A stretch of DNA of 64,000 bases. It comes from Microvirga sp. SRT01 (GTDB lineage: Bacteria; Pseudomonadota; Alphaproteobacteria; Sphingomonadales; Sphingomonadaceae). The stretch covers positions 124,001 through 188,000 of the forward strand of contig JAGSNX010000004.1 in the NCBI GenBank assembly GCA_018139225.1. The letters are read 5' to 3'. Made by a program: the position numbers and the translations under genes. The notes below the pieces were generated by a model. That model made no database searches. It saw nothing but the letters and a program-made list of their open reading frames with translations, and was not told the DNA's origin. This document shows positions 8,929 through 17,456 of the stretch, one piece after another; position 1 is the stretch's first letter; every line of letters begins with the position of its first letter.

Positions 8929-9920
8929 TCGCTCGCCGCACCGTTCTCGGCGCCGGTCTCGCGCTCGCCGCGACACCCGCCCTCTCCGCGCCGCGACGCT
9001 ACCCGCGACAGGTGCTGGCCTTCTACTATCCCTGGTACGGCAACCCCAAGACCAGCGGCCGCTGGTTCCACTGGCAGGGGCCGAACAACGAAGCCCCGCG
9101 CCAGAGCCCGACCGTCAATCACCCGACGCTTGGCCTCTACGACAGCCATGATCCCGCCCTGATCGCCCGCCACGTGGCGCAGGCGAAGGCGGCCGGCATC
9201 ACCGCGCTGATCGTCAGCTGGTGGGGCATCGACTCGTTCGAGGACAAGGCGCTGCCGACCATCCTCGATGCCGCCGCCCGCGCCGGCCTGCGCGTGACCG
9301 TGTATCTGGAGTCGCAGCGCGGCGGCGAAGCGGGTGCGGCGCGCGACGTCGAATACGTCCTGCGCACCTATGCCCGCCACCCCGCATGGCTCGACGTGCG
9401 GGGTCGGCCGGTACTGTTCCTCTACCTCCAGGCGCTGCGCGACGTACCGGCGCGCGCGTGGCGCAAGGCCGCGGGCCGCGCCTTCCTGATCGGCGACGTC
9501 TCGCCGCGGGAACGCGAGGACTTCGCCGCCTGGGCCCCGTCGATGGACGGCATCCACGTCTACGTCCTCGCGCCGTACGTGAAGGGGATGACTCCGGCGC
9601 AGATGGCCGCGTGGGCGGACCGCACCTACCCGGCGTGGCGACGGCTGGTCGGCGACCGGTTGTTCTGTGCAACCGTCATCCCCGGCTTCGACGACACGCG
9701 CGTCCCCGGCCGGCCACAGCCGCGTCCTACCGTCGAGCGCCACGATGGCGGCACGTATCGTGCGCTGTGGGAGGCGGCGATCCGCCACGATGCCGACTGG
9801 GTGCTCGTGACCAGCTTCAACGAATGGCACGAGGGGTCGGAGATCGAGCCCTCGCGCGAACATGGCGACCGCTACCTGCGCCTCACTGCACCCTATGCGC
9901 GTCGCTTCCTGAAGGCATGA
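8925..9920 (+). CDS. GH99-like protein, Tat-exported (EPS cluster)
   Basis: A 331-residue protein. It opens with a twin-arginine signal (MIARRTVLGAGLALAATPAL), then VLAFYYPWYGNPKTSGRW at about residue 30, an SWWGIDSFEDKAL segment, and near residue 298 the SFNEWHEGSEIEPS motif typical of GH99 and GH99-like (WbsX-type) proteins. GH99 enzymes cleave alpha-1,2-mannosidic bonds from the inside of a chain; GH99-like members of polysaccharide loci are mostly uncharacterised. Export to the periplasm and ATGA coupling to both neighbours suggest a role in trimming or processing the polymer. The exact bond is unknown. Confidence 0.82.
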   Translation: MIARRTVLGAGLALAATPALSAPRRYPRQVLAFYYPWYGNPKTSGRWFHWQGPNNEAPRQSPTVNHPTLGLYDSHDPALIARHVAQAKAAGITALIVSWWGIDSFEDKALPTILDAAARAGLRVTVYLESQRGGEAGAARDVEYVLRTYARHPAWLDVRGRPVLFLYLQALRDVPARAWRKAAGRAFLIGDVSPREREDFAAWAPSMDGIHVYVLAPYVKGMTPAQMAAWADRTYPAWRRLVGDRLFCATVIPGFDDTRVPGRPQPRPTVERHDGGTYRALWEAAIRHDADWVLVTSFNEWHEGSEIEPSREHGDRYLRLTAPYARRFLKA

Positions 9921-11122
9921 CCATGCGTATCCTCCACGTCAGTTCGGTCTACCCCCCGCACGTTGTCGGCGGCGCGGAAAAGGTGGTGGAGATGCTCGCC
10001 GAGGGTCAGGTCGCGCGCGGCCACACCGTCGGCGCGGCCTATTTGACGCGAGAGCCGCAGCCCGCGGGGGAGCGGCACGGCGTCGCCGTCCTGCCGCAGA
10101 CCAGCCGCAATCTGGTGTGGATGGAGGAGGTATTCGCCAGCCCGCGCCCGATGCGCACCGCCAACAAGCTGGGGCAGATGGTCAACTACCGTGCCGCCGC
10201 CGATTTCGGGCGCGCCGTCGCCGCGTTCCGGCCCGACATCGTCCACACGCATTCGATGGTCGAACTGCCGCCGATGATCTGGTCGCAGATCGCACAAAGC
10301 GGCGCGCGCGCGGTCCACACGCTGCACGACTACGACCTCGTCTGCTCGCGCGCCTCGCTGTTCCGCAACGGTCACACCTGCGACACGCTCCACGTCTCCT
10401 GCAAGATCGCGGCGGCGTGGAAGGCGCGCTTCGCCGCGCGCATCGATGCCGTCGCAGCCGTCTCGCAGCCCGTGCTGGACGAGCATCGCCGCCACGGGCT
10501 GTTCCGCGACCTGCCGGACTCCCATGCGCGCGTCGTCTGGAACGCGGTCGACGTCCCGACCGGCCACAATCGCCCGGCCCGTGTGGGCGAGCTGGTGTTC
10601 GGCTTCCTCGGCCGGCTGGTCCCCGAAAAGGGGATCGAGACGCTGCTCGCCGCCTGCCGCCTGTTGCCGCCGCGCGGCTGGCGGTTGCGAATCGCCGGCC
10701 GCGCGCAGGAGGGCGACGCCGTGTACCGCGCGCAGGCGGAGGGGCTGCCCGTCGAGTTCCTCGGCTTCACCGATCCGCGCGCGTTCCTCGACTCGGTCGA
10801 CATCCTCGTCGTGCCGTCGATCTGGCGCGAGCCGTTCGGCCTGACCGTGGTCGAGGCTTTCGCGCGCAGCGTCCCCGTCATCGGGTCGCGGCTGGGCGCA
10901 ATCGGCGATCTGGTCGGCCCGATCGGCGAGCACTGGCTGGTCCCCCCCGCCGACCCGGAAGCGCTGGCGGTTCGCATGCGCCAGGCGATCGAGGAAGGTC
11001 GCCGCGCCCTGCCGCCACCGATGGCGTTCGCCCCGGTGCTGAGCGCGGTCACCCCGGCGCGCATGTTCGCTGCCTATGACGACCTCTACGCGCACGTCCT
11101 CGACCGGACCCGCGCCGCATGA
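9917..11122 (+). CDS. GT4-type glycosyltransferase, first of a tandem pair
   Basis: A 401-residue GT4 enzyme starting at an ATGA overlap with the GH99-like gene; an ATG two codons later (9923) is equally possible. RILHVSSVYPPHVVGGAEKV gives the N-terminal GG loop, FRPDIVHTHSMVELPP follows, the C-terminal domain begins VFGFLGRLVPEKGIETLLAA, and the EX7E donor motif is REPFGLTVVE near residue 304. The protein closely resembles the next one over its whole length, so the two look like an old tandem duplication now adding different sugars. Specificity unknown. Confidence 0.9.
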   Translation: MTMRILHVSSVYPPHVVGGAEKVVEMLAEGQVARGHTVGAAYLTREPQPAGERHGVAVLPQTSRNLVWMEEVFASPRPMRTANKLGQMVNYRAAADFGRAVAAFRPDIVHTHSMVELPPMIWSQIAQSGARAVHTLHDYDLVCSRASLFRNGHTCDTLHVSCKIAAAWKARFAARIDAVAAVSQPVLDEHRRHGLFRDLPDSHARVVWNAVDVPTGHNRPARVGELVFGFLGRLVPEKGIETLLAACRLLPPRGWRLRIAGRAQEGDAVYRAQAEGLPVEFLGFTDPRAFLDSVDILVVPSIWREPFGLTVVEAFARSVPVIGSRLGAIGDLVGPIGEHWLVPPADPEALAVRMRQAIEEGRRALPPPMAFAPVLSAVTPARMFAAYDDLYAHVLDRTRAA

Positions 11123-12312
11123 GCCGCCGCCTGCGCGTGCTGCATCTGTCGAGCCTCTACCCGCCGCACATCGTCGGCGGCGCGGAGCGATCGGTCAGCA
11201 TGCTGGCAGAGGCGCAGGCCGCCGCCGGTTGGGATGTCGCCGCCGCCTGCCTGACCCCCGGCGACGCGGTCGAGGAGGAGCGGGGCGGCGTCCGCGTGTT
11301 CCGCATGCCGCACGGCAACGATTTCTGGCTGGAGGACTGGCTGTCGCACACGCAGCGCCAGCGCGAATGGGCCAAATTCAAGCAGCAGGCGAATTTCGCG
11401 ATCGAACGTCGGTTCGGCGCGGTGATCGACGCCTTCAAGCCGGACATCGTCAACACGCATTCGATGGTCGACATCTCGACGCGGGTGTGGCGCGCGGCGC
11501 AGCGTCGCGGCGTGCCGATCGTCCACACCTTGCGCGACTTCGACCTGCTCTGCGCCGCAAGCTCGATGTTCCGCGACACCGGCCCCTGCACGCACCGCCA
11601 CCTCAAGTGCCGCGTCCTGACCTTCACCAAGCAATTCGACCAGCGCGCCGTCTCCGCCGTCACCGCGGTCGGCGGCGAGGTGCTGGAACGCCACCTCCGC
11701 TACAGGTTCTTCGATCACGTACCGCCGCATCACCGCCGCGTGATCTGGAATACGGCGCAGGTCGCCGGCATCGCCGACGATTACGTCAAGCCGGCGCTCA
11801 GCGGGCCGATCACGTTCGGGTATCTCGGCCGGCTCAGCCCCGAAAAGGGCGTCGACACGCTGCTCGCCGCCGCCCGGCTGCTGCCGCCGACCGGCTGGCG
11901 GCTGCTGATCGCCGGCGCGGCGCTCGGGCCGATCGAGCCCTATCTGGAACTGGCCGCCGGCCTCCCGGTCGAATTCATCGGCTTCCAGTCGCCCAAGGAT
12001 CTGTTCGAACGCATCGACGTGCTCGTCACCCCGTCGCTGTGGGCGGAACCGCTCGGCCGGACGGTGCTGGAGGCGTATCAGGCGCAGGTGCCCGTCATCG
12101 GCTCGCGCAGCGGCGGCATCGCGGAAATCATCGCCGACGATGCGTGGCTGGTGGCACCCGGCGATGTCGCGGCGCTGGTGGAGCGGATGCGCGCGGTGCT
12201 GGACCACGGCCGCCCCGGCCCGCCCGCCGGTCGCGCCCGCGTCGTCGCCCGCACCACGCCCGGCGCGGTCGCCGACGCCTTCGCCGAGGTCTATACGCGC
12301 CTGCTTTCTTAG
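11119..12312 (+). CDS. GT4-type glycosyltransferase, second of a tandem pair
   Basis: A 397-residue GT4 enzyme coupled by ATGA to the upstream paralogue. Matching blocks are LRVLHLSSLYPPHIVGGAER, KPDIVNTHSMVDIS, VHTLRDFDLLCAASSMFRD, TFGYLGRLSPEKGVDTLLAA and the donor motif AEPLGRTVLE near residue 308. It ends the plus-strand run wzy-like / GH99-like / GT / GT. Its last 4 bp overlap the stop of the convergent sugar transferase. Probably adds one residue of the repeat unit at the cytoplasmic face. Confidence 0.9.
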   Translation: MSRRLRVLHLSSLYPPHIVGGAERSVSMLAEAQAAAGWDVAAACLTPGDAVEEERGGVRVFRMPHGNDFWLEDWLSHTQRQREWAKFKQQANFAIERRFGAVIDAFKPDIVNTHSMVDISTRVWRAAQRRGVPIVHTLRDFDLLCAASSMFRDTGPCTHRHLKCRVLTFTKQFDQRAVSAVTAVGGEVLERHLRYRFFDHVPPHHRRVIWNTAQVAGIADDYVKPALSGPITFGYLGRLSPEKGVDTLLAAARLLPPTGWRLLIAGAALGPIEPYLELAAGLPVEFIGFQSPKDLFERIDVLVTPSLWAEPLGRTVLEAYQAQVPVIGSRSGGIAEIIADDAWLVAPGDVAALVERMRAVLDHGRPGPPAGRARVVARTTPGAVADAFAEVYTRLLS

Positions 12313-12959
12313 TAAGCCCCGTGCCCGGTCAGCACGCTCCGCGCGGTGCCGGCCAGCACGCTGACGTACAGCGCCGGCGTCATCCGCCGCGCCATCAGGC
12401 TGTCCATCGCCACGCGCCGGCGATAGCCGGTGTCGTTGCGCCCGCTGATCTGCCAGATGCCGGTGATCCCCGGCCGGACCGAGCAATAATGGGTGAAACG
12501 CCGCCCGTACCGGCGCACCTCGGCGGCGACGATCGGACGCGGCCCCACCAGGCTCATCTCGCCGCGCAGGATGTTGAACAGCTGCGGCAGCTCGTCGAGG
12601 CTGGTCTTGCGGATCACGCGGCCGATCGCCGTCACGCGCGGATCGCGGCGCAGCTTGTGATCGCGGTGCCATTCCGCCCGCGCGACCGGATCGCTCGCCA
12701 GCAGGCGCGCCAGCCGCGCGTCGGCATCGGCCGCCATCGAGCGAAACTTGTAGCACAGGAACGTCCGCCCGCCCTTCCCGTAGCGGCGGTGCCCGTAAAA
12801 GGGCGAACGCCCGTCGCCGGCCGAGATCGCCAGCGCGAGACCCAGCATCAGCGGTGAGAGCGCGATGAGCAGCGCCAGCGCGATCGCCACGTCCATGACC
12901 CGGAACAGGTACACGTCCGATCGTAATGCAGTGCGATAGAGCGATGCGGAAGAAGCCAT
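12309..12959 (-). CDS. Initiating sugar transferase (ExoY/PssA-type phosphoglycosyl transferase)
   Basis: A 216-residue polyprenyl-phosphate sugar-1-phosphate transferase, the step that loads the first sugar on undecaprenyl phosphate. It has a single N-terminal membrane segment ([20 protein letters not shown]). The catalytic core follows: [11 protein letters not shown], then [19 protein letters not shown] and VGPRPI around residues 118-138, containing the DE and PRP signatures of the family, and [18 protein letters not shown]. At this length it is the short ExoY-like form, without the N-terminal CoA-binding-like half of the WbaP/GumD type. It is transcribed away from the large regulatory region before the Wza gene. 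Confidence 0.93.
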   Translation of the reverse strand: MASSASLYRTALRSDVYLFRVMDVAIALALLIALSPLMLGLALAISAGDGRSPFYGHRRYGKGGRTFLCYKFRSMAADADARLARLLASDPVARAEWHRDHKLRRDPRVTAIGRVIRKTSLDELPQLFNILRGEMSLVGPRPIVAAEVRRYGRRFTHYCSVRPGITGIWQISGRNDTGYRRRVAMDSLMARRMTPALYVSVLAGTARSVLTGHGAY

Positions 12960-13313
12960 GAATACTCACTCGGTTACGGACGAGCAAGGAACGCGGCGGG
13001 GGCAGCGGCGCGCCAATCAAATGTTAACCATCTTATGCCGCATTGCAGCGAAATGCCGGCAAATGCATCAAAAGACGCAAAAAACGGCCGATTGGCGCAG
13101 TCGAGTTACATGGATCAACGCATTTCGGTTCGAAATGCATCATTAGACGTTTGGAAGAGACCGATAGCATCGGCGCCGAAGACCGAAATGGAGAGCAGGG
13201 TATCACCCGTCTTCGGATCTATTCCGAAGACGATGATACTCGCACGCTCAAGTATGAACATGGCTGCGTGGCATGACGGAGACGTCTCGCCGCCGATAAC
13301 TGGGGGAGTACTT
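12960..13313. promoter_or_regulatory. 354-bp structured divergent regulatory region before the Wza-like gene
   Basis: No convincing gene is present. It is more AT-rich than its surroundings and dense in repeats. A perfect inverted repeat GCATTTCG-gtt-CGAAATGC lies at 13120-13138. Two 17-bp copies, AAATGCATCAAAAGACG (13061) and AAATGCATCATTAGACG (13133), differ at two bases. A small hairpin CCGAT-AGC-ATCGG is at 13161-13173, and a long interrupted hairpin at 13200-13239. GTTAACC at 13023 resembles half of a CtrA box, weakly. Probably holds the promoters of both the initiating transferase and the export operon. Confidence 0.6.
13200..13239 (+). promoter_or_regulatory. Long stem-loop upstream of the Wza-like gene
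   Basis: Outer arms GTATCA/TGATAC (6 bp) and inner arms CGTCTTCGGA/TCCGAAGACG (10 bp) are perfect, separated by a 2:1 bulge, with a TCTAT loop. It lies 75 bp before the GTG at 13314 and is not followed by a T-run, so it is not a normal terminator. It may be a leader RNA structure or a large operator. Confidence 0.55.
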
Positions 13314-13907
13314 GTGCTAAGACGCCTCATATCTTTTTCAATTATCATGGCTGCACATGCAGGCCTGATCTGCAGTGTCGCCGCGCCGGCGCGGCAGGCG
13401 ACACCGACGGCGATCGGTCGCACCACAACGGCGGCGACGCTGCCCACCTATTCCTATGCTTTATCGGGCGGCGATCGGGTCCGCGTCGTCGTGTTCGGCG
13501 ACCCCGCGCTCGGCGGTGAGTTCACGATCGGCGGTTCCGGCTACATTTCCCTGCCGCTGATCGGCGAGGTCGACGTGCGCGGCCTGACCTCGACGCAGTT
13601 GCAGGACCGGATCACCGCCCGTCTCGCCGATGGATATCTCAAGGACCCGCGCGTCGCGGTGGAGGTGCTGTCGACTCGCCCCTTCTACATCCTTGGAGAG
13701 GTCAACAAGCCCGGCCAATATCCCTTCGCCAACGGGCTCACCGTGCTCGGCGCGGTGGCGCAGGCGGGCGGCTACACCTACCGCGCCAAGACCCGAAAGG
13801 TCATGATCAAGCACGCCGGCAGCGATGCCGAGGTTGCCACCGACGTCACCCCCGCCACGATGGTCGCGCCCGGCGACACGATCCGGATCAAGGAACGCTG
13901 GTTTTGA
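13314..13907 (+). CDS. Wza/GumB-like polysaccharide export protein
   Basis: A 197-residue periplasmic/outer-membrane export protein. The GTG at 13314 follows GGGGGAG with good spacing and gives a signal peptide (MLRRLISFSIIMAAHAGLIC). YSYALSGGDRVRVVVFGDPA opens the polysaccharide export domain, VDVRGLTSTQLQDRITARLA follows, and FYILGEVNKPGQYPFANG at about residue 122 starts an SLBB domain. It is short compared with E. coli Wza and has only one SLBB domain, like GumB and ExoF-type proteins. The residues before Cys-20 do not make a standard lipobox. It forms the exit channel with the barrel and kinase encoded next. Confidence 0.9.
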   Translation: MLRRLISFSIIMAAHAGLICSVAAPARQATPTAIGRTTTAATLPTYSYALSGGDRVRVVVFGDPALGGEFTIGGSGYISLPLIGEVDVRGLTSTQLQDRITARLADGYLKDPRVAVEVLSTRPFYILGEVNKPGQYPFANGLTVLGAVAQAGGYTYRAKTRKVMIKHAGSDAEVATDVTPATMVAPGDTIRIKERWF

Positions 13908-15226
13908 TCCGCGCATCCGCCCTGACGGCGATCGCGATCGTCGCTTCGGCCGTGCCCGCCACGGCGCAGCTCTTGCAGGACGAGCCCACCGTGGTCATCC
14001 CGCCGGAGCCGCCGCTCACCCCCGCCCGCTCGGTCTTCGCGCGCGACCGGGAGGTGGCGGTCGCCGATCGCATGCTGCCGGCCTTTTCGGCCAAGGGCAT
14101 GACGGTCGGCGCGTTCGACGTCTTTCCCGGCCTCGCGGTCGGCGGCCTCTACACGTCGAACATCTTCGCCAACAACGCCGACAAGCACGCCGATGCCGGG
14201 CTGATGATCCGGCCGGAACTGACGGTTCGGACCAGCTCGGGTCCCTACCGCGTCACCGCCTATGCCCGTGGCGACGTACGCCGCTTCACCGACAAGGTCA
14301 GCGAGAACACGGAGGAGGTCCTCGGCGGATTGCAGGGCAACGTCGCCGTCGGTGCGCTCAGCGCGCTCAGCGCCGGCGTCAGCTACGGCTCGCTCATCAA
14401 CCCGCGGTTCGCGCCCGACTCGCCCGTCGATGCGGCCAAGCCCCTCGAATACAACGCCCTCAACGCCTTCGCCTCGGGCAGTTTCGAAGGCTCGAACACC
14501 CGTGTCATCCTGCGCGCCGATGTCGCCGACATCCGCTTCCGCGACACGCCCTCGCGCAGCGGCGGCACGATCTTCACCCGCGACCGCAACCGCACCCGTG
14601 TGCAGGGGCTGTTGCGGGTCGAACGCGCGCTCAGCCCGTCCGTCTCGTTGTACGGCGCGGGCACGGTCAACACGATCGACTATCGCTATCCGACCACGAT
14701 CGGCCAGAGCGTCGTCACCCGCGATTCCCGCGGCTACGGCCTGTATGTCGGCTCCAGTTTCGAGCTTACGTCGATCCTCCGCGGCGACGTGCGCGCCGGT
14801 TACATCCGCCAGATCTTCGATCTGGACGGACTGCGCCCGATTGCGGGCTTCGGCACGCTCGGCTCGCTGGTCTATTTTCCGAACCGGCTGTGGACCTTCA
14901 CTGCCCGCGTCGAGAGCAGCGTCCAGGACAGCGGCGTGCCCGGCACCGGCGGCGTCCTCCACCGCGGCGGGTCGCTGCGCGCGGACAACGAACTGCGCCG
15001 CTACATCGTCCTGTCGCTGGAGGGCGGCTATTTCCGTGACACGTATCGCGGCCTGCCACGCCGCGACAAACTGCCCTTCGCCAGTGCCGGCCTGACCTAT
15101 CTGTCGCGCAACCACTGGAACGCGCGGCTCGGCTATCGCTACCTGTCGCGGGATTGCTCCTGCACCGGCGGCGTCACCGACTTCGACGATCACCGCGTCA
15201 CGGCGACCCTCACCTTCCAGAACTGA
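13904..15226 (+). CDS. Outer-membrane beta-barrel protein of the EPS export operon
   Basis: A 440-residue protein with signal peptide (LIRASALTAIAIVASAVPAT) and long alternating polar/aromatic stretches throughout, ending in LTFQN. It matches the outer-membrane barrel family (BBP2-type) often found in sphingomonad and rhizobial polysaccharide loci. The start is a TTG at 13904 overlapping the stop of the Wza-like gene (TTGA), with no better start nearby. Its place between the Wza-like and kinase genes suggests a role in secreting the polymer or anchoring it at the surface. The barrel strand count is not determined here. Confidence 0.8.
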   Translation: MIRASALTAIAIVASAVPATAQLLQDEPTVVIPPEPPLTPARSVFARDREVAVADRMLPAFSAKGMTVGAFDVFPGLAVGGLYTSNIFANNADKHADAGLMIRPELTVRTSSGPYRVTAYARGDVRRFTDKVSENTEEVLGGLQGNVAVGALSALSAGVSYGSLINPRFAPDSPVDAAKPLEYNALNAFASGSFEGSNTRVILRADVADIRFRDTPSRSGGTIFTRDRNRTRVQGLLRVERALSPSVSLYGAGTVNTIDYRYPTTIGQSVVTRDSRGYGLYVGSSFELTSILRGDVRAGYIRQIFDLDGLRPIAGFGTLGSLVYFPNRLWTFTARVESSVQDSGVPGTGGVLHRGGSLRADNELRRYIVLSLEGGYFRDTYRGLPRRDKLPFASAGLTYLSRNHWNARLGYRYLSRDCSCTGGVTDFDDHRVTATLTFQN

Positions 15227-15249
15227 ACCCCCTTCGATCGAGGTGCCTC

Positions 15250-17454
15250 ATGGCTACTCTGCCCGCTGCCTATGACGGTGTACGCCCGATGTTGATGCCG
15301 ATCGCGCGCCCTGCGCCGTCGCCCGGCATCATGGACCTTATCAAGACCTATCGCCGGCACCTGCTGCTGTTCGTACTGGTCGCGGGCGGCATCATGGCCG
15401 TGGTGACCGCGCTCACGCTGCTCCAGCCGAAAAGCTACACCGCCACCGCATCGCTGGTGATCGCGCCGCGCCCGGCGGAGATCGGCTCGGATCGCACGAC
15501 GCCGCTGAACGATCCCGCCGCCGACTCCAGCGTCGATACGCAGGTCGAGTTGCTCAAGAGCCGGACGCTCGCGGGGCTGGTCGTCGACGATCTCGGGCTG
15601 GCGCGGGCGGAGCGGTTCGCCGCGCTGACCGACACGCCGACGCTGCGCGACCGCATCCCGCTGCTCGCACCGACGCGGAAGCCGGTCGCAGCATCGGCCC
15701 GGCGCGATGCCGCGATCGCGCAGCTGCAACAGCGGCTGGAGGTCCACCGCACCGCGCAAACCTTCGTACTGACGCTGTCGTTCGCGCATCCCGACCGGCA
15801 TCTCGCGATGGAGGTCGTCAACGGCTTCGCGCGTCAGTTCGTCGCCCAGTCGGTGGCGGTCAAGCGTGAGGGGGCGGATTCATCGCATCGCCTGCTGCGC
15901 AGCCAGCTCGACGACGCCCGGCAGGAGGTCGAGGCCGCCGACGGCGCGCTCGGCCGCTACAAGGTCGCCAACAACCTGATGAGCATTCAGGGCGGCACGA
16001 TCGCCGAGCAGCAACTGTCCTCGCTCGACGAACAGGTGGCGCAGGCGCGCGCCGGGGAGGCGGAGGCCGCCGCGCGGCTCGCCACCGCCCGCCGCCAGCT
16101 CGCGCGCGGTTCGTCCGGCGACGATTTGGGGGAGGCGCTGGGCTCGCCCGTCATCCAGCAATTGCGCAGCCAGCGCGCCGTCGTCAGTGCACAGGTCGCC
16201 GATCTCGGGGGTCGCTACGGGCCGAAATACCCGCCGCTCGCCGCCGCGCAGCGTCAGGTCGACGACATCGACGCACAGATCCAGGGCGAGATCCGCCGCA
16301 CCATCTCCAATCTGGAGGCGCAGCGGGAGGTCGCGTCGCGCCGTACCGGTTCGCTCGCGGGCAGTGCCAGCGCGGCGCGGTCGCAGGTCGCGACCAACAA
16401 CGTCGCCTCGATCGCGCTTGGTGGCCTGCAACTTCGCTCCGAAACCGCCCATCAGCGCTATGCGGCGCTGCTCAACCGCGTGAACGAAATCGGTGCGCAG
16501 GCCGCCACGACGCAACCCGACGCGCGCATCGCCAGCCTCGCCGCGCTGCCCGTCGATCCCACCTCGCCCAACGTGCCGATCAACCTGCTCGTCGGTGGCC
16601 TGCTGGCGACCGCGATCGGCCTCGGCGTCGTGTTCCTGCGCCAGGGCACGGATCGCGGCATCCGCACGCTGGAGGATGTGGAGGGTCGCCTGCAACTCCC
16701 CTATCTCGCCGGCCTGCCGACGCTCGGCTCGGCGGTCCGCGATGTCGGCGGCAGCGACCCGATCAGCGCGCTCGTCGACCACAGCCAGTCCGCCTATGCG
16801 GAGGGGTACCGCAACCTCGCGGCGTCGGTGCTGGAGGCGGCCGGGTCCGGCAAGGTCCGCACGATCGCCCTCACTTCGGCCCTCCCCAACGAAGGCAAGA
16901 CCACGGCCTCGATCGGCCTCGCCCGGATCGTCGCGATGAGCGGGCCGAAGGTGGTGCTGGTCGATGCCGACATGCGCCGCCCCAGCATCGCCAGCGCGCT
17001 CGGCCTGCGGCCCGATGTCGGCTTGCAACAGGTGCTCGATGGAGAAGCGACGCTGGACGAGGCGCTGGTCCGCGACAGCGATTCGCCCCTGTACATCCTG
17101 CCGATGCTGCGTGCCGGCATCGGCGGTACGCAGGCGCTGAACAACGGCAGTTTCGACCGCCTGATCGAGGATCTGAAGGTCCGCTTCGACGTCGTCATCT
17201 TCGACGCGTCGCCCGTCCTCCCCGTCGTCGACGGGCGTCTGGTGGCGAAGAAGGTCGACTCCACCGTCCTGCTCGTCCGCTGGCGCAAGACGCCCGACGC
17301 GGCGGTCGAGATGGCGGTGCACCTGCTCCAGACGCTGGGCGTGAAGATGACCGGCGTCGCGCTCAGCCGCGTCGACCTGCATGCACTGGCCCGGTCCGGC
17401 TATGGCGACCCGGCCCAATTCATGGGGTCCTACGCCGGCTATTACGCGAACTGA
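15250..17454 (+). CDS. BY-kinase / chain-length determinant (Wzc/GumC-ExoP type)
   Basis: A 734-residue inner-membrane protein. The N-terminal Wzz domain begins after IMDLIKTYRRHLLLFVLVAG (first membrane helix, about residues 30-60). A coiled-coil periplasmic part spans about 190-400, and the second membrane helix is near residue 440. The cytoplasmic tyrosine autokinase has Walker A ALPNEGKTTAS near 545, Walker A' VVLVDADMRRPS, and Walker B DVVIFDASPVLPVVD. The tail is tyrosine-containing (MGSYAGYYAN), the likely phosphorylation cluster. Kinase and Wzz parts are fused. It controls polymer length and export with the Wza-like protein. Confidence 0.93.
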   Translation: MATLPAAYDGVRPMLMPIARPAPSPGIMDLIKTYRRHLLLFVLVAGGIMAVVTALTLLQPKSYTATASLVIAPRPAEIGSDRTTPLNDPAADSSVDTQVELLKSRTLAGLVVDDLGLARAERFAALTDTPTLRDRIPLLAPTRKPVAASARRDAAIAQLQQRLEVHRTAQTFVLTLSFAHPDRHLAMEVVNGFARQFVAQSVAVKREGADSSHRLLRSQLDDARQEVEAADGALGRYKVANNLMSIQGGTIAEQQLSSLDEQVAQARAGEAEAAARLATARRQLARGSSGDDLGEALGSPVIQQLRSQRAVVSAQVADLGGRYGPKYPPLAAAQRQVDDIDAQIQGEIRRTISNLEAQREVASRRTGSLAGSASAARSQVATNNVASIALGGLQLRSETAHQRYAALLNRVNEIGAQAATTQPDARIASLAALPVDPTSPNVPINLLVGGLLATAIGLGVVFLRQGTDRGIRTLEDVEGRLQLPYLAGLPTLGSAVRDVGGSDPISALVDHSQSAYAEGYRNLAASVLEAAGSGKVRTIALTSALPNEGKTTASIGLARIVAMSGPKVVLVDADMRRPSIASALGLRPDVGLQQVLDGEATLDEALVRDSDSPLYILPMLRAGIGGTQALNNGSFDRLIEDLKVRFDVVIFDASPVLPVVDGRLVAKKVDSTVLLVRWRKTPDAAVEMAVHLLQTLGVKMTGVALSRVDLHALARSGYGDPAQFMGSYAGYYAN

Positions 17455-17456
17455 CG

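Noticed and set aside
13035..13313. 93-codon N-terminal extension of the Wza-like gene
   Set aside because: It would translate the structured intergenic region and remove the signal peptide from the N-terminus; the GTG at 13314 has a good ribosome-binding site.
15243..15251. TGCCTCAT before the kinase gene, similar to half of the EPS palindrome
   Set aside because: Only one arm is present and it includes the start codon; too short to claim as an operator.
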